A DNA stretch of 27,257 bases. Origin: Pseudomonadota bacterium (lineage in GTDB: Bacteria; Pseudomonadota; Alphaproteobacteria; Caulobacterales; Caulobacteraceae). A program made the position numbers and the translations under genes. Below are positions 8,220-15,913 of the stretch, in pieces. The stretch's first letter is position 1. Each line of letters starts with the position of its first letter. The notes beneath the pieces were generated by a model. It worked only from the letters and a program-made list of their open reading frames with translations, searched no databases and was not told the DNA's origin. The DNA lies in assembly GCA_023386645.1 (NCBI GenBank), contig JAEWJI010000036.1, positions 1-27,257 of the forward strand, written 5' to 3'.

Positions 8220-8229
8220 CCCTGTCAGG
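8215..8229. promoter_or_regulatory. CCTGAC-N3-GTCAGG inverted repeat before the hydrolase
   Basis: A perfect 6-bp inverted repeat, CCTGAC (8215-8220) and GTCAGG (8224-8229), separated by 3 nt. It begins inside the last codons of the XRE gene and lies about 30 nt before the hydrolase start. It uses the same half-site as the boxes at 7533-7599, so it may be another operator of the same regulator. Confidence 0.5.
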
Positions 8230-8259
8230 ATAACCTTACCCCAAAAATCGGAGCTCATC

Positions 8260-9204
8260 ATGTTTTCACGCGCCTTCCTGGCGTGCCGGCCCCGTCGTGT
8301 CCGGCTCCCCGTCATCTTCGGAGTCCTTCTCGCCTGCGTGGTCGCCAACGAGCAGGCTAGGGCGGAGCCGTCCGCGCCTGTCCCCCCAATGACGCAGGCC
8401 GCCTTCGTCTCCGACCGTCTGTCGGTCGAGGTGGTCGGCGCGGGGCCCGACGTCATCCTGATCCCCGGTCTTGGATCCTCGCGAGAGGTGTGGCGGTCGA
8501 CCGCCGACCGGCTGAAAGCCACGCACCGGGTGCATCTGGTGCAGCTGGCCGGCTTCGCGGGCGAGCCCTGGCGGCATGGCGCCGGCCCCTTCATCGCCCC
8601 AGAGGTCGAGGAATTGGGCCGCTACATCGCCGAAGCGGGGCTGGAGCGGCCGGCCGTGATCGGCCATTCCATGGGGGGCCTGAGCGGCCTGCTGCTGGCC
8701 CAGGCGCACCCGGAGCGCGTCGGTCGGCTGATGATCGTGGACGCCCTGCCGTTCTACAGCGCCATGTTCGGACCCCAGGTGACAGCGGAACAGGCCGCCC
8801 CCTTCGCCGCCCAGGCCCGGGCCATGATCCTGGGCGCCGACGAAGCCGCGTTCAGGGCGCAGCAGACGCAGACGGCCGCCGGCCTGGCGCGGGACGAGGC
8901 GACGCGCGAACGCATCGTCGAATGGTCCCTGGCCAGCGACCGTCAGGCGCTCGCCGGCGCCATGGCCGAGGTGATGACCACCGACGCCCGGCCGGACCTG
9001 GCCGCCATGACCACGCCGGTCACCGCCCTCTACGCGGCAGACGCGGACGGCGGCCCCGCGCCCGCCATGGCCCAGGCCCTGTGGGAGCGCGAGTATGCGG
9101 CCCTGCCCGGCGTGGAACTGGTCCGGGTCGACGCCAGCCGGCACTTCATCATGTCCGACCAGCCCGAGCGGTTCGCCGAGCTGGTGGACGCGTTCTTGAA
9201 GTAG
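8260..9204 (+). CDS. Secreted alpha/beta-fold hydrolase
   Basis: A 314-residue serine hydrolase of the alpha/beta fold. The first 35 residues form a Sec signal peptide: a long basic n-region (CRPRRVRLP), the hydrophobic stretch VIFGVLLACVVA, and a likely cut after ARA. It should therefore work in the periplasm or outside the cell. The nucleophile is Ser137 in GHSMGG, the acid is probably Asp261 or Asp263 in YAADADGG, and the His is His295 in ASRHFIM. The oxyanion-hole segment is IPGLGSS. Substrate is unknown; esterase or lactonase-like activity is plausible. GGAG lies 6 nt before the ATG. It follows the XRE gene by 40 nt, with an operator-like repeat between, and may be part of the same regulated group. 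It converges on the lipoprotein gene. Confidence 0.9.
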   Translation: MFSRAFLACRPRRVRLPVIFGVLLACVVANEQARAEPSAPVPPMTQAAFVSDRLSVEVVGAGPDVILIPGLGSSREVWRSTADRLKATHRVHLVQLAGFAGEPWRHGAGPFIAPEVEELGRYIAEAGLERPAVIGHSMGGLSGLLLAQAHPERVGRLMIVDALPFYSAMFGPQVTAEQAAPFAAQARAMILGADEAAFRAQQTQTAAGLARDEATRERIVEWSLASDRQALAGAMAEVMTTDARPDLAAMTTPVTALYAADADGGPAPAMAQALWEREYAALPGVELVRVDASRHFIMSDQPERFAELVDAFLK

Positions 9205-9227
9205 CCGTATCCCCGGAGGAGAGGGGC

Positions 9228-10070
9228 TTAACCGCGATCCGTCACATCCCCGCTCTTCACCGGCTGGCCGGCGAACTCGTCGGCGTAGGCGGGGGCCAGC
9301 AGGGAGGCGAAAGCCGACAGCGGAACGGTCAGCTCGTAGGTGCCGGCCGCGAAGCTGTCGATCTGATAGGGCGCGATCAGGAAGGTCAGGCCGCCGGCCT
9401 TGCCGGGCGTGGTCCCCGGCGCCAGCACGAAGGCGGTCTGGGCGGCGCGCGGGCAGGTCCACATCGCCCCGGGCGTCAGGCTAACGGTCTCGGCGGCCGG
9501 ATCGCGCGCCTTCTTGGCCGTGTTGGCGGCCGCGCACAGGGCTTGGTCAAGCGCGGCCATGTTCGCGCCCTTGCGGAACAGGTCGGCGGCGGTGATCCGG
9601 CGCTTCAGCGCCTTGTCCCACAGGACCGAGCCCCACTGGGCGTTGCCGTGGGCGCCGCCGGTGAAGTCCCAGTTCATCTGGCTGAGGCTGAACAGCTTGC
9701 CCGTCTCCGCGCCCGGCTTGAAGAGGATGGTCTTGGCGTAGGGCGGCATTTCGTCGTCCCCGCCGGCCTCCGTGCGGTCCGCCTGGGCCCCCTCCACGAA
9801 CTGGCGCAGGTCGCGCACCGAGGCGGCGTAAAGCTGGGCGTGCAGGTCGGGGTGGCCCTTGATGGCGGCCGGCAACTCAAGCTTCACCTCGGCGAACTGG
9901 TTCTTGCTTTCGAAGGCCAGCGGCGCGGCGGCGTCGGCGGGGGTGACGTTTCCGGGCGAGGGCGTGGCGGCCGGCGCGGGGGCCGGCGTCGGTTCGCGCT
10001 CGCGCTCGCAGCCGGAGAGGACGGCCGAGGCGGCGGCGGTGAGCAGCAGGACGCGGACGAGGCGAGGCAT
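9228..10070 (-). CDS. DUF3298/RsiV-like lipoprotein
   Basis: A 280-residue probable lipoprotein. The N-terminus has basic residues, a hydrophobic run and a lipobox ending LSGC (Cys21), followed by a Pro/Ala-rich spacer typical of a tether. The folded part holds the DFTGGAHGN motif at about residue 138, characteristic of the DUF4163/DUF3298 pair found in RsiV and PdaC-type proteins. Relatives bind or act on cell-wall material (RsiV binds lysozyme; PdaC is a deacetylase but with an added catalytic domain not seen here). No catalytic domain is visible. Its start lies 14 nt after the stop of ubiA, so it is probably co-transcribed. The function is unknown; a periplasmic envelope role is an inference. 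Confidence 0.85.
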   Translation of the reverse strand: MPRLVRVLLLTAAASAVLSGCEREREPTPAPAPAATPSPGNVTPADAAAPLAFESKNQFAEVKLELPAAIKGHPDLHAQLYAASVRDLRQFVEGAQADRTEAGGDDEMPPYAKTILFKPGAETGKLFSLSQMNWDFTGGAHGNAQWGSVLWDKALKRRITAADLFRKGANMAALDQALCAAANTAKKARDPAAETVSLTPGAMWTCPRAAQTAFVLAPGTTPGKAGGLTFLIAPYQIDSFAAGTYELTVPLSAFASLLAPAYADEFAGQPVKSGDVTDRG

Positions 10071-10084
10071 GGCGGTCTCCAGCG

Positions 10085-11098
10085 TCAGCGGACCAGGCCG
10101 CCGAGGATGATGGCGAGCAGCAGGATAAAGCCTGCGTCCCGGTTCGACTTGAACAGCTTAAGCGCTCGCGCCGGGTCGTCCAGTCGCAGGGTGCGCGTCT
10201 GCCAGGCCAGATGCAGGGCGTAGGCCAGAACGCCGGCGTAGAAGAGCGGACCGAGGTCGGCGCTGTAGCCCGCGGTGGCGGCTAGCAGGACAGCCAGGAC
10301 GTAGAAGGCGGCGACACCTGCACGGGCGCGGGCGCCGAGGCGGCGCGCGGAGGACTTCACCCCCGCCAGGGCGTCGTCCTCGATGTCCTGAAGGGCGTAG
10401 ATGGTGTCGTAGCCGAGGGTCCAGAACACGCCGCCGGCGTAGAGCAGGACGGCGGGAATGTAGTCTTCGATCCCGACCGAGGCGGCTATGGACGGAGGCG
10501 GCGGCCCGACGCTTTCCACCGCCACGCGGTTCAGGTCGGCCCATTTGGCGGGGACACTGAAGGCCGCCGCGAACCCCATCAGGGCGCCCCAGTTGAAGGT
10601 CAGCCCCAGCCACGCCTGCGGCCACCAGGTGATCCGCTTCATGAAGGGATAGGCCGCGACCAGGGCGCAGGAGGCTACGCCCAGCGCGATGGCCAGCGGC
10701 GGCAGGGTCAGCAGAATCAGCAGGCTGATCAGGCTGCATCCGACCACGAAGGCCCAGGCCTGTCTGACGCTGATCCGGCCAGAAGCGACCGGGCGCGCGG
10801 CGGTGCGGGCCACGCGGGCGTCGATGTCTCGATCGACGATGTCGTTGAAGGCGCAGCCCGCGGCCCGCATCAGCAGGGCCCCCACCCCGAAGCCGACGAA
10901 TAGCCACAGGCCGTACAGGCCGGGCGCCTCCGAATACCGGGCGAGGGCGAGCGCGATCCCCTGCCAGCCCGGCAGCAGCAGCAGCCAGACCCCGACCGGC
11001 CGGTCGAAGCGGCCGAGCTTGAGCCAGGGCTTCAGCGGCTCGGGCGCATGGGCGTCGACCCAGTTGCGCCCCGCGTCAGGCAGGGGGGCGGAAGACAT
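10085..11098 (-). CDS. ubiA: 4-hydroxybenzoate polyprenyltransferase
   Basis: A 337-residue UbiA-family membrane prenyltransferase that joins a polyprenyl chain to 4-hydroxybenzoate in ubiquinone synthesis. Both Asp-rich motifs that bind Mg-diphosphate are present: NDIVDRDID (85-93) and DTIYALQDIEDD (231-242). About eight to nine hydrophobic helices are spread over the chain. It is somewhat longer than the roughly 290-residue E. coli enzyme: the N-terminus is extended, and there is a loop of about 25 residues (about 184-210, with a run of four prolines) before the second motif. Other close homologues with different aromatic acceptors exist, but GRFDRPVGVWLLLLPGWQ matches the UbiA group proper. 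It is followed 14 nt later by the lipoprotein gene. The helicase upstream is separated from it by a hairpin. Confidence 0.93.
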   Translation of the reverse strand: MSSAPLPDAGRNWVDAHAPEPLKPWLKLGRFDRPVGVWLLLLPGWQGIALALARYSEAPGLYGLWLFVGFGVGALLMRAAGCAFNDIVDRDIDARVARTAARPVASGRISVRQAWAFVVGCSLISLLILLTLPPLAIALGVASCALVAAYPFMKRITWWPQAWLGLTFNWGALMGFAAAFSVPAKWADLNRVAVESVGPPPPSIAASVGIEDYIPAVLLYAGGVFWTLGYDTIYALQDIEDDALAGVKSSARRLGARARAGVAAFYVLAVLLAATAGYSADLGPLFYAGVLAYALHLAWQTRTLRLDDPARALKLFKSNRDAGFILLLAIILGGLVR

Positions 11099-11125
11099 GG
11101 GCGGGGTTTAGCCTGTTTAAGGCAG

Positions 11126-11157
11126 GCCCCTCCACCGCCTTCGGGTGGTGGAGGGGC
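11126..11157 (-). terminator. Hairpin after the helicase gene
   Basis: An 11-bp perfect stem (GCCCCTCCACC / GGTGGAGGGGC) extends by three more pairs, one a G-U wobble, onto a 4-nt loop (TTCG on the + strand). It lies 10 nt past the helicase stop. A short second inverted repeat, GCCTG/CAGGC (11111-11127), overlaps its base, and the following minus-strand sequence lacks a strong T-run. Probably the helicase terminator, or an attenuating structure ahead of ubiA. Confidence 0.6.
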
Positions 11158-11166
11158 TATGGCCTC

Positions 11167-12645
11167 TTACGCCTTCGCGAAGCCCTTGCCGCCGTTCGAG
11201 GGGCGGCGGCGGGGGCGGCGCTTCATTTCGCTGACCGGCTTGGGCTCGGTTCGCGGGTCGTTGTTGACCGTGCGCGGGCGCTCGCCGGACATCGGATCGT
11301 AGGCGCGGGCGGGCGGCGCCGCGCGGGCGTCGCGCCCAGGGGCCGCCTTGCGCTGGCGGTGAGGCTGGCCGCCGCCTTCGGGACGGACGCCGTCGCGGCG
11401 CGGGTTGCGCCGGCCGCCACGGTTCTGCTGCTCCGACTTGCCGGCGCCGTCGATGCTGGCCTTTTTGCCGACGCCCGATGCCATGATGGAGGCGTCCAGA
11501 CGGGCCAGGGCCACGTCGTTGCGACGGTCGACGGCGGGGATCTTCTGGCGGGTGACCTTCTCGATCTCCTTCAGCAGCTTCATCTCGTCACCGGCGACGA
11601 AGCTGATGGCCGTGCCGTCCTTGCCCGCCCGCGCGGTGCGGCCGATGCGGTGGACATAGCTTTCCGGCACGTGCGGCAGCTCGAAGTTGACCACGTGGGT
11701 CACCTTGTCGACGTCGATGCCGCGCGCGGCGATGTCGGTGGCGACCAGGACCCGCAGCTTGCCGGTCTTGAACGCCTCCAGCGCCCGCTCGCGCTGGGGC
11801 TGGGACTTGTTGCCGTGGATGGCGCCGGCCTCGACGCCGCCGGCCTCCAGATAGGCCGCGACCTTGTCGGCGCCGTGCTTGGTCTTGGTGAACACCAGGC
11901 AGCGCGTATAGGCCGGGTCGGAGAACATCTCGGTCAGCAGGGCGCGCTTGCGGCCCTGTTCGACCCAGATCACCGACTGCTGGATGCGCTCCACCGTGGT
12001 GGCCTGGGGCGTGACCTGGACCTTGACCGGCTCCTTGAGCAGCTCGCCGGCCAGCTTGCCGATCTCGCTGGGCATGGTGGCCGAGAAGAACAGGTTTTGG
12101 CGGCGGGCGGGCAGGCGCGAGGTGATCTGGCGGATCGGCTTGATGAAGCCGAGGTCCAGCATCTGGTCGGCCTCGTCCAGCACGAAGATCTCGGTGGACG
12201 ACAGGTCCAGCATCTTGCCCTGGATATGGTCCAGCAGGCGGCCGGGGGCGGCCACCAGGATGTCGAGGCCTTGTTGCAGGGCGCGCTCCTGGGCGCCGTA
12301 CTTCACGCCGCCGAAGATCACGGCGACGCGGAAGCCCAGGTGGGCGCCATAGGCCTTGAAGCTTTCGGCGATCTGGGTGGCCAGCTCGCGCGTCGGCGAC
12401 AGCACCAGGCAGCGCGTGGTGCGCGGCATGGGCGCGGTGCGGTTGGCCGCCAGACGATGCAGGATCGGCAGGGCGAAGGCGGCGGTCTTGCCGGTCCCGG
12501 TCTGGGCGATGCCCAGCAGGTCGCGGCCGGCCATGACATCCGGGATGGCCTTGGCCTGGATCGGAGTCGGGGTCGTGTAGCCCTGGGATTTCAGGGCGGT
12601 CAGCAGGGCCGGGTTCAGGCCCATGGTTTCAAAGGTGTGGCTCAA
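11167..12645 (-). CDS. rhlE: RhlE-type DEAD-box RNA helicase
   Basis: An ATP-dependent RNA helicase of about 492 residues. All family motifs are visible: Q motif GYTTPTPIQ (22-30), motif I AQTGTGKT (47-54), PTRELA (Ia), motif II DEAD (157-160), SAT (188-190), then in RecA domain 2 VATDIAARGID and HRIGRTARAG. The C-terminal 90 or so residues are a low-complexity basic tail rich in Arg, Gly and Pro (ending RRRPSNGGKGFAKA), as expected for RNA binding. The start is a choice between TTG 12645 (MSHTFETMGL) and ATG 12624 (MGLNPALL). I chose TTG because the SHTFETMGL segment matches where relatives begin, but no strong Shine-Dalgarno is seen. The frame is open to 12900, but that part looks non-coding. 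RhlE proteins act in ribosome assembly and RNA decay, often under cold stress. Confidence 0.93.
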   Translation of the reverse strand: MSHTFETMGLNPALLTALKSQGYTTPTPIQAKAIPDVMAGRDLLGIAQTGTGKTAAFALPILHRLAANRTAPMPRTTRCLVLSPTRELATQIAESFKAYGAHLGFRVAVIFGGVKYGAQERALQQGLDILVAAPGRLLDHIQGKMLDLSSTEIFVLDEADQMLDLGFIKPIRQITSRLPARRQNLFFSATMPSEIGKLAGELLKEPVKVQVTPQATTVERIQQSVIWVEQGRKRALLTEMFSDPAYTRCLVFTKTKHGADKVAAYLEAGGVEAGAIHGNKSQPQRERALEAFKTGKLRVLVATDIAARGIDVDKVTHVVNFELPHVPESYVHRIGRTARAGKDGTAISFVAGDEMKLLKEIEKVTRQKIPAVDRRNDVALARLDASIMASGVGKKASIDGAGKSEQQNRGGRRNPRRDGVRPEGGGQPHRQRKAAPGRDARAAPPARAYDPMSGERPRTVNNDPRTEPKPVSEMKRRPRRRPSNGGKGFAKA

Positions 12646-12923
12646 TGCAGCGTCTTTCGCATGCGGCAGGGCGCATTTGATCCGGGCATGACGCCGAAAG
12701 GACCGCGCACCGCCAGTCCCGATTGAGCGCTCAAGAGCGAGCGCCGCCGGGGTGGATCGGGCGCCGCCCCGCGTGTCCGGGCAGCGAATGAACTTGAGGA
12801 ACCGGCGGCTTCTACAGTCAGATCCTCGGGGAGGAGGACCCACACGCGCTGGAGACGCCGGAGATCGCAAGGGTGCGATGGGGCGGAGATAGGGGGTCAA
12901 TACGGCTTAGGCAAGGCGGAGGC
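12646..12923. other. Helicase upstream region
   Basis: Roughly 280 nt without a supported gene between the helicase start and the SDR terminator. It holds a perfect 12-bp palindrome TTGAGCGCTCAA at 12723-12734, about 80 nt upstream of the helicase start, which could be an operator or part of a structured 5' leader. No clear promoter boxes were found. Confidence 0.35.
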
Positions 12924-12952
12924 CTCCTCCCCCGTGCTTCACGGGGGAGGAG
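12924..12952 (-). terminator. Strong hairpin terminator after the SDR gene
   Basis: A perfect 13-bp stem, CTCCTCCCCCGTG and CACGGGGGAGGAG, with a 3-nt loop, lies 9 nt past the SDR stop codon. There is no long T-run after it on the minus strand. Its sequence resembles the other CCTCCCC-type hairpins in this window. Confidence 0.65.
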
Positions 12953-12961
12953 AATGAGACG

Positions 12962-13708
12962 TCACCCGTTCAGCATCGCGTAGACCTGCTCGTATCGCCC
13001 ATCCATCTCCGCGCGGCGGAGGTGCTGGACCCGCTCGACCAGGATCTCGCCGCGCGGCGTGTCGCCTCGCTCGATCAGGCCGATCACCTCGGCGATGTAG
13101 TCGGCCAGGGGCATGGAGTTCGGGTTCTCCGCGTGGCCGGGCATCAGGTCGGTCGCCACCGCCGGCGGAGCCAGCTCCAGCACCTCGACCGATGTGTCCT
13201 TCAGTTGGCTGCGCAGGGCCTGGGTCCAGGAATGGATGGCGGCCTTGGTGGCGCTGTACACCGGCGTGGCGGCCAGCGGCACGAACGCCAGGCCCGAACT
13301 GACGGTCATCACCGTGGCCGCCGCGCGTCCCGACAGGTGTGGCAGCAGGGCACCGGTCAGGCGGATCGGCGCCAGCAGGTTGGTGACGATGGTGCTCTCG
13401 ATCAGGCGCGCGTCGAAGCCGGCCTTCAGGTCCTCGACCTGCATGATGCCCGCGTTGTTGATGACCACGTTCAGCTCCGGGTGATCGGCGACGACCCGCC
13501 GGCCGAAGTCGGCGATGGCGGCGGCGTCTTCCATGTCCAGCACGGCCCAGTCCATGCCGGGGTTGGCGGCGGCGACGGCCTTCAGCGCGTCCTCGCGCCG
13601 GCCGGTCACGATGACCTTGTTGCCACGGGCGTGCAGGGTCTCGGCCAGGGCGCGGCCGATGCCGGCGCTGCCGCCGGTGATCAGGATGGTGTTGCCGGTG
13701 ATGTTCAT
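12962..13708 (-). CDS. Short-chain dehydrogenase/reductase, DltE type
   Basis: A 248-residue classical SDR oxidoreductase. The cofactor motif is TGGSAGIG (11-18), NNAG is at 84-87, and the catalytic set is Ser138, Tyr151 and Lys155 in the YxxxK motif. The arginine after the second strand (TGRRED) suggests NADP(H) preference. The overall pattern (MNITGNTILITGG, then the LNVVINNAGI segment) matches the COG3967/DltE-like group, which despite the name has no proven D-alanylation role. The start at 13708 is supported by an AGAGGA about 7 nt upstream; the frame continues to 14218 only as antisense to the HxlR gene. It is divergent from the HxlR regulator, the usual sign that HxlR controls it. Substrate unknown. 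Confidence 0.92.
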   Translation of the reverse strand: MNITGNTILITGGSAGIGRALAETLHARGNKVIVTGRREDALKAVAAANPGMDWAVLDMEDAAAIADFGRRVVADHPELNVVINNAGIMQVEDLKAGFDARLIESTIVTNLLAPIRLTGALLPHLSGRAAATVMTVSSGLAFVPLAATPVYSATKAAIHSWTQALRSQLKDTSVEVLELAPPAVATDLMPGHAENPNSMPLADYIAEVIGLIERGDTPRGEILVERVQHLRRAEMDGRYEQVYAMLNG

Positions 13709-13770
13709 CTCGTGTCCTCTCGGGCGGTGCATCCGCGCGAGGAGCCATGTATGACAGTCACTCTCCATCA

Positions 13771-13801
13771 GTAAGTAGGCACTCGAAACCGCCCTACTTA
13801 C
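13771..13801. promoter_or_regulatory. GTAAGTAGG inverted repeat, likely HxlR operator
   Basis: A perfect 9-bp inverted repeat, GTAAGTAGG (13771-13779) and CCTACTTAC (13793-13801), sits in the 106-nt gap between the divergent SDR and HxlR starts. The half-sites are 22 nt apart from start to start, two helical turns, which suits a dimeric winged-helix regulator. The right arm ends 13 nt before the HxlR start codon, so binding should repress hxlR itself. Confidence 0.65.
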
Positions 13802-13814
13802 CATCAGGAAAGAT

Positions 13815-14225
13815 ATGGACATGACGGCCCCCGCGCCCGCCAGAATTTCGCATCCCGAGACCGGAGAGGTCGCCGATCCCCGCGTCGAGGCCCTGGTGAA
13901 CGAGGTCATCGGGCGGGTCGCGGACAAATGGACCATGCTGATCCTCGAGGTCCTGGCCGAGCATGGAGAGACGCGCTTCACCCAGATCGGGCGGCTGGTC
14001 GGAGGCGTCAGCCAGAAGATGCTGACCCAGACCCTGCGCCAGATGGAGCGCGACGGCCTGGTGGTCCGCACCGTGCATCCGGTCATCCCGCCCAAGGTCG
14101 AATACCGGCTCACCGATCTCGGCGTTTCGCTGGCCCAGGCGTTCTGCGGGGTCTGGACCTGGGCGGAGACCAACATCGACCGCATCGAAGCGGCGCGCGC
14201 GGCGTTCGACGCCCGCAAGGCCTAG
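13815..14225 (+). CDS. HxlR-family winged-helix transcriptional regulator
   Basis: A 136-residue HxlR/MarR-like regulator. The typical core is clear: DKWTMLILEVLAEHGETRFTQIGRLVGGVSQKMLTQTLRQMERDGLVVR, with the wing in PPKVEYRLTDLG. Many HxlR proteins use an N-terminal Cys to sense electrophiles or oxidants; here the only Cys is late (AFCGVW, about residue 111), so redox sensing by the usual route is unlikely. It is divergent from the SDR gene across a matching inverted repeat, and only 10 nt ahead of the alpha-glucosidase, with which it is probably co-transcribed. Expected role: autoregulation and control of the SDR gene. GGA lies about 9 nt before the ATG. The inducer is unknown. Confidence 0.93.
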   Translation: MDMTAPAPARISHPETGEVADPRVEALVNEVIGRVADKWTMLILEVLAEHGETRFTQIGRLVGGVSQKMLTQTLRQMERDGLVVRTVHPVIPPKVEYRLTDLGVSLAQAFCGVWTWAETNIDRIEAARAAFDARKA

Positions 14226-14235
14226 GGAGGGGCGG

Positions 14236-15813
14236 ATGACCCAGGAACGGACCTCCGGCTGGCGGCGCGGCTCGGTGATCTATCAGGTCTATCCGCGCAG
14301 TTTCGCCGACACGAACGGGGACGGCGTCGGGGACCTGCCCGGGATCACCCAGCGGCTGGACCACATCGCCTCGCTGGGCGTCGATGCGGTCTGGCTGAGC
14401 CCCTTCTTCCCGTCGCCGATGGCGGATTTCGGCTACGACGTGGCGGACTATTGCGGCGTCGATCCGCTGTTCGGGACGCTGGAGGATTTCGACCGGCTGG
14501 TGGACCGGGCCCACGCCCTGGGCCTCAAGATCATCATCGACCAGGTCTATTGCCACACCTCTGACCAGCACCCGTGGTTCGTCGAGAGCCGGGCGGGGCG
14601 CGAGGGAGAACGAGCCGACTGGTACGTCTGGGCCGACGCCAAACCTGACGGATCACCGCCGTCCAACTGGCAGTCGGTGTTCGGCGGTCCGGCCTGGACC
14701 TGGGACGCCCGGCGCGGCCAGTACTACATGCACAACTTCCTGGCCGCCCAGCCGCAGCTGAACCTGCATCAGCCGGCGGTGCAGGATGCGCTGCTGGACG
14801 CCGCGCGCTTCTGGCTGGATCGAGGCGTGGACGGCTTCCGGCTCGACGCCATCAACTTCGCCATGCACGACCCGGCCCTGACCGACAATCCGCCGGCAGG
14901 GCCGGGCAGGCGGACGCGGCCGTTCGACTTCCAACGCCACCTGCACAACCAGTCCCAGCCCGGGATCGTCGCTTTCCTGGAGCGCTTGCGCGCCCTGACC
15001 GATACATACGGCGGCCGGTTCACCGTCGCCGAGGTGCCGGGCGAGGACCCCACGGCCGAGATGAAGGCCTTCACCGCGCCCGGCCGTCTCAGCACCGCCT
15101 ACGGCTTCGACTTCCTCTATGCCGAGCGGCTGGACGCCGGGACGGTGCGGCGTGCGCTGGAGCCTTGGGCGGCGTCGGCGGAATGGCCGGCCTGGGCCTT
15201 CTCCAACCACGACGCGCCGCGCTGCGTGTCGCGCTGGGCGCCGGAGGGCCGGCGGCGGGAAGCGGCCGAGTTGCTCACGCTGCTGCTGATGAGCCTGCGT
15301 GGCGAAATCTTCCTCTACCAGGGCGAGGAGCTGGGTCTGCCGCAGGCCAAGGTGCCGTTCGAACGGCTGGTGGACCCGGAGGCCATCGCCAACTGGCCCG
15401 AGACCCTGGGCCGCGATGGAGCGCGAACGCCCATGCCCTGGCGGGCGAACGACGCCTTCGCCGGCTTCTCGACGGTCGATCCGTGGCTGCCTGTCGATTC
15501 CCGCCATCCGGCGCTGGCGGTCGACGCCCAGGAATCGGAGCCGGCCTCGATGCTCCAGGCGACGCGCCGGCTCGTGGGCCTGCGACGGCGCGAGGCGGCG
15601 CTACGGGAAGGGGATCTGGCCTGGATCGACGCGCCCGCGCCACTGGTCGCGTTCGAGCGGCGGCTCGAGGACGACCGCCTGCTGTGCCTCTTCAACCCGA
15701 CCAACGAGACGGTCGCCCATGCGCTGCCGATCGGTGAGGTGATCGAGAGTGTCGGAGCCCGGTCCGAGGGTCGTCTCGCGTCCTGGTCGGGACTGGTCGC
15801 AAGGCGGCCATAG
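14236..15813 (+). CDS. GH13 alpha-glucosidase
   Basis: A 525-residue glycoside hydrolase family 13 enzyme, close to the oligo-1,6-glucosidase/alpha-glucosidase subfamilies. The (beta/alpha)8 barrel is complete: YQVYPRSF at the N-terminus, region II DGFRLDAINF with nucleophile Asp204, region III VAEVPGED with acid/base Glu266, and region IV FSNHDAPR with the transition-state Asp326. QGEELGLPQ and the C-terminal beta domain follow. There is no signal peptide, so it should be cytoplasmic and cleave imported alpha-linked oligosaccharides such as maltose or isomaltose. The ATG follows GGAGGGGCGG. It lies 10 nt after hxlR. No TonB receptor, MFS transporter or LacI regulator of a maltose cluster is next to it, which is unusual for this enzyme in Caulobacterales. 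Confidence 0.94.
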   Translation: MTQERTSGWRRGSVIYQVYPRSFADTNGDGVGDLPGITQRLDHIASLGVDAVWLSPFFPSPMADFGYDVADYCGVDPLFGTLEDFDRLVDRAHALGLKIIIDQVYCHTSDQHPWFVESRAGREGERADWYVWADAKPDGSPPSNWQSVFGGPAWTWDARRGQYYMHNFLAAQPQLNLHQPAVQDALLDAARFWLDRGVDGFRLDAINFAMHDPALTDNPPAGPGRRTRPFDFQRHLHNQSQPGIVAFLERLRALTDTYGGRFTVAEVPGEDPTAEMKAFTAPGRLSTAYGFDFLYAERLDAGTVRRALEPWAASAEWPAWAFSNHDAPRCVSRWAPEGRRREAAELLTLLLMSLRGEIFLYQGEELGLPQAKVPFERLVDPEAIANWPETLGRDGARTPMPWRANDAFAGFSTVDPWLPVDSRHPALAVDAQESEPASMLQATRRLVGLRRREAALREGDLAWIDAPAPLVAFERRLEDDRLLCLFNPTNETVAHALPIGEVIESVGARSEGRLASWSGLVARRP

Positions 15814-15913
15814 CGTCCGGGCCAGAGATTCGGCGCACCCCCCTCTCGCCCCGTGCTAGGCTGCGTCTCCGGTCTTTGACATCATCCTCGCCTGGCCGGG
15901 ATCGAGCCGCCCC

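Noticed and set aside
11359..12726. A 455-codon frame antisense to the helicase
   Set aside because: Shadow of the DEAD-box gene, whose motifs are complete on the other strand.
12646..12900. N-terminal extension of the helicase to 577 residues
   Set aside because: The added part has no helicase similarity, is Arg/Pro/Ser-rich and lies in what looks like a leader region.
13709..14218. N-terminal extension of the SDR to 418 residues
   Set aside because: The extra part is antisense to the HxlR gene, while the SDR proper begins at a good start with the TGGSAGIG motif at its normal distance.
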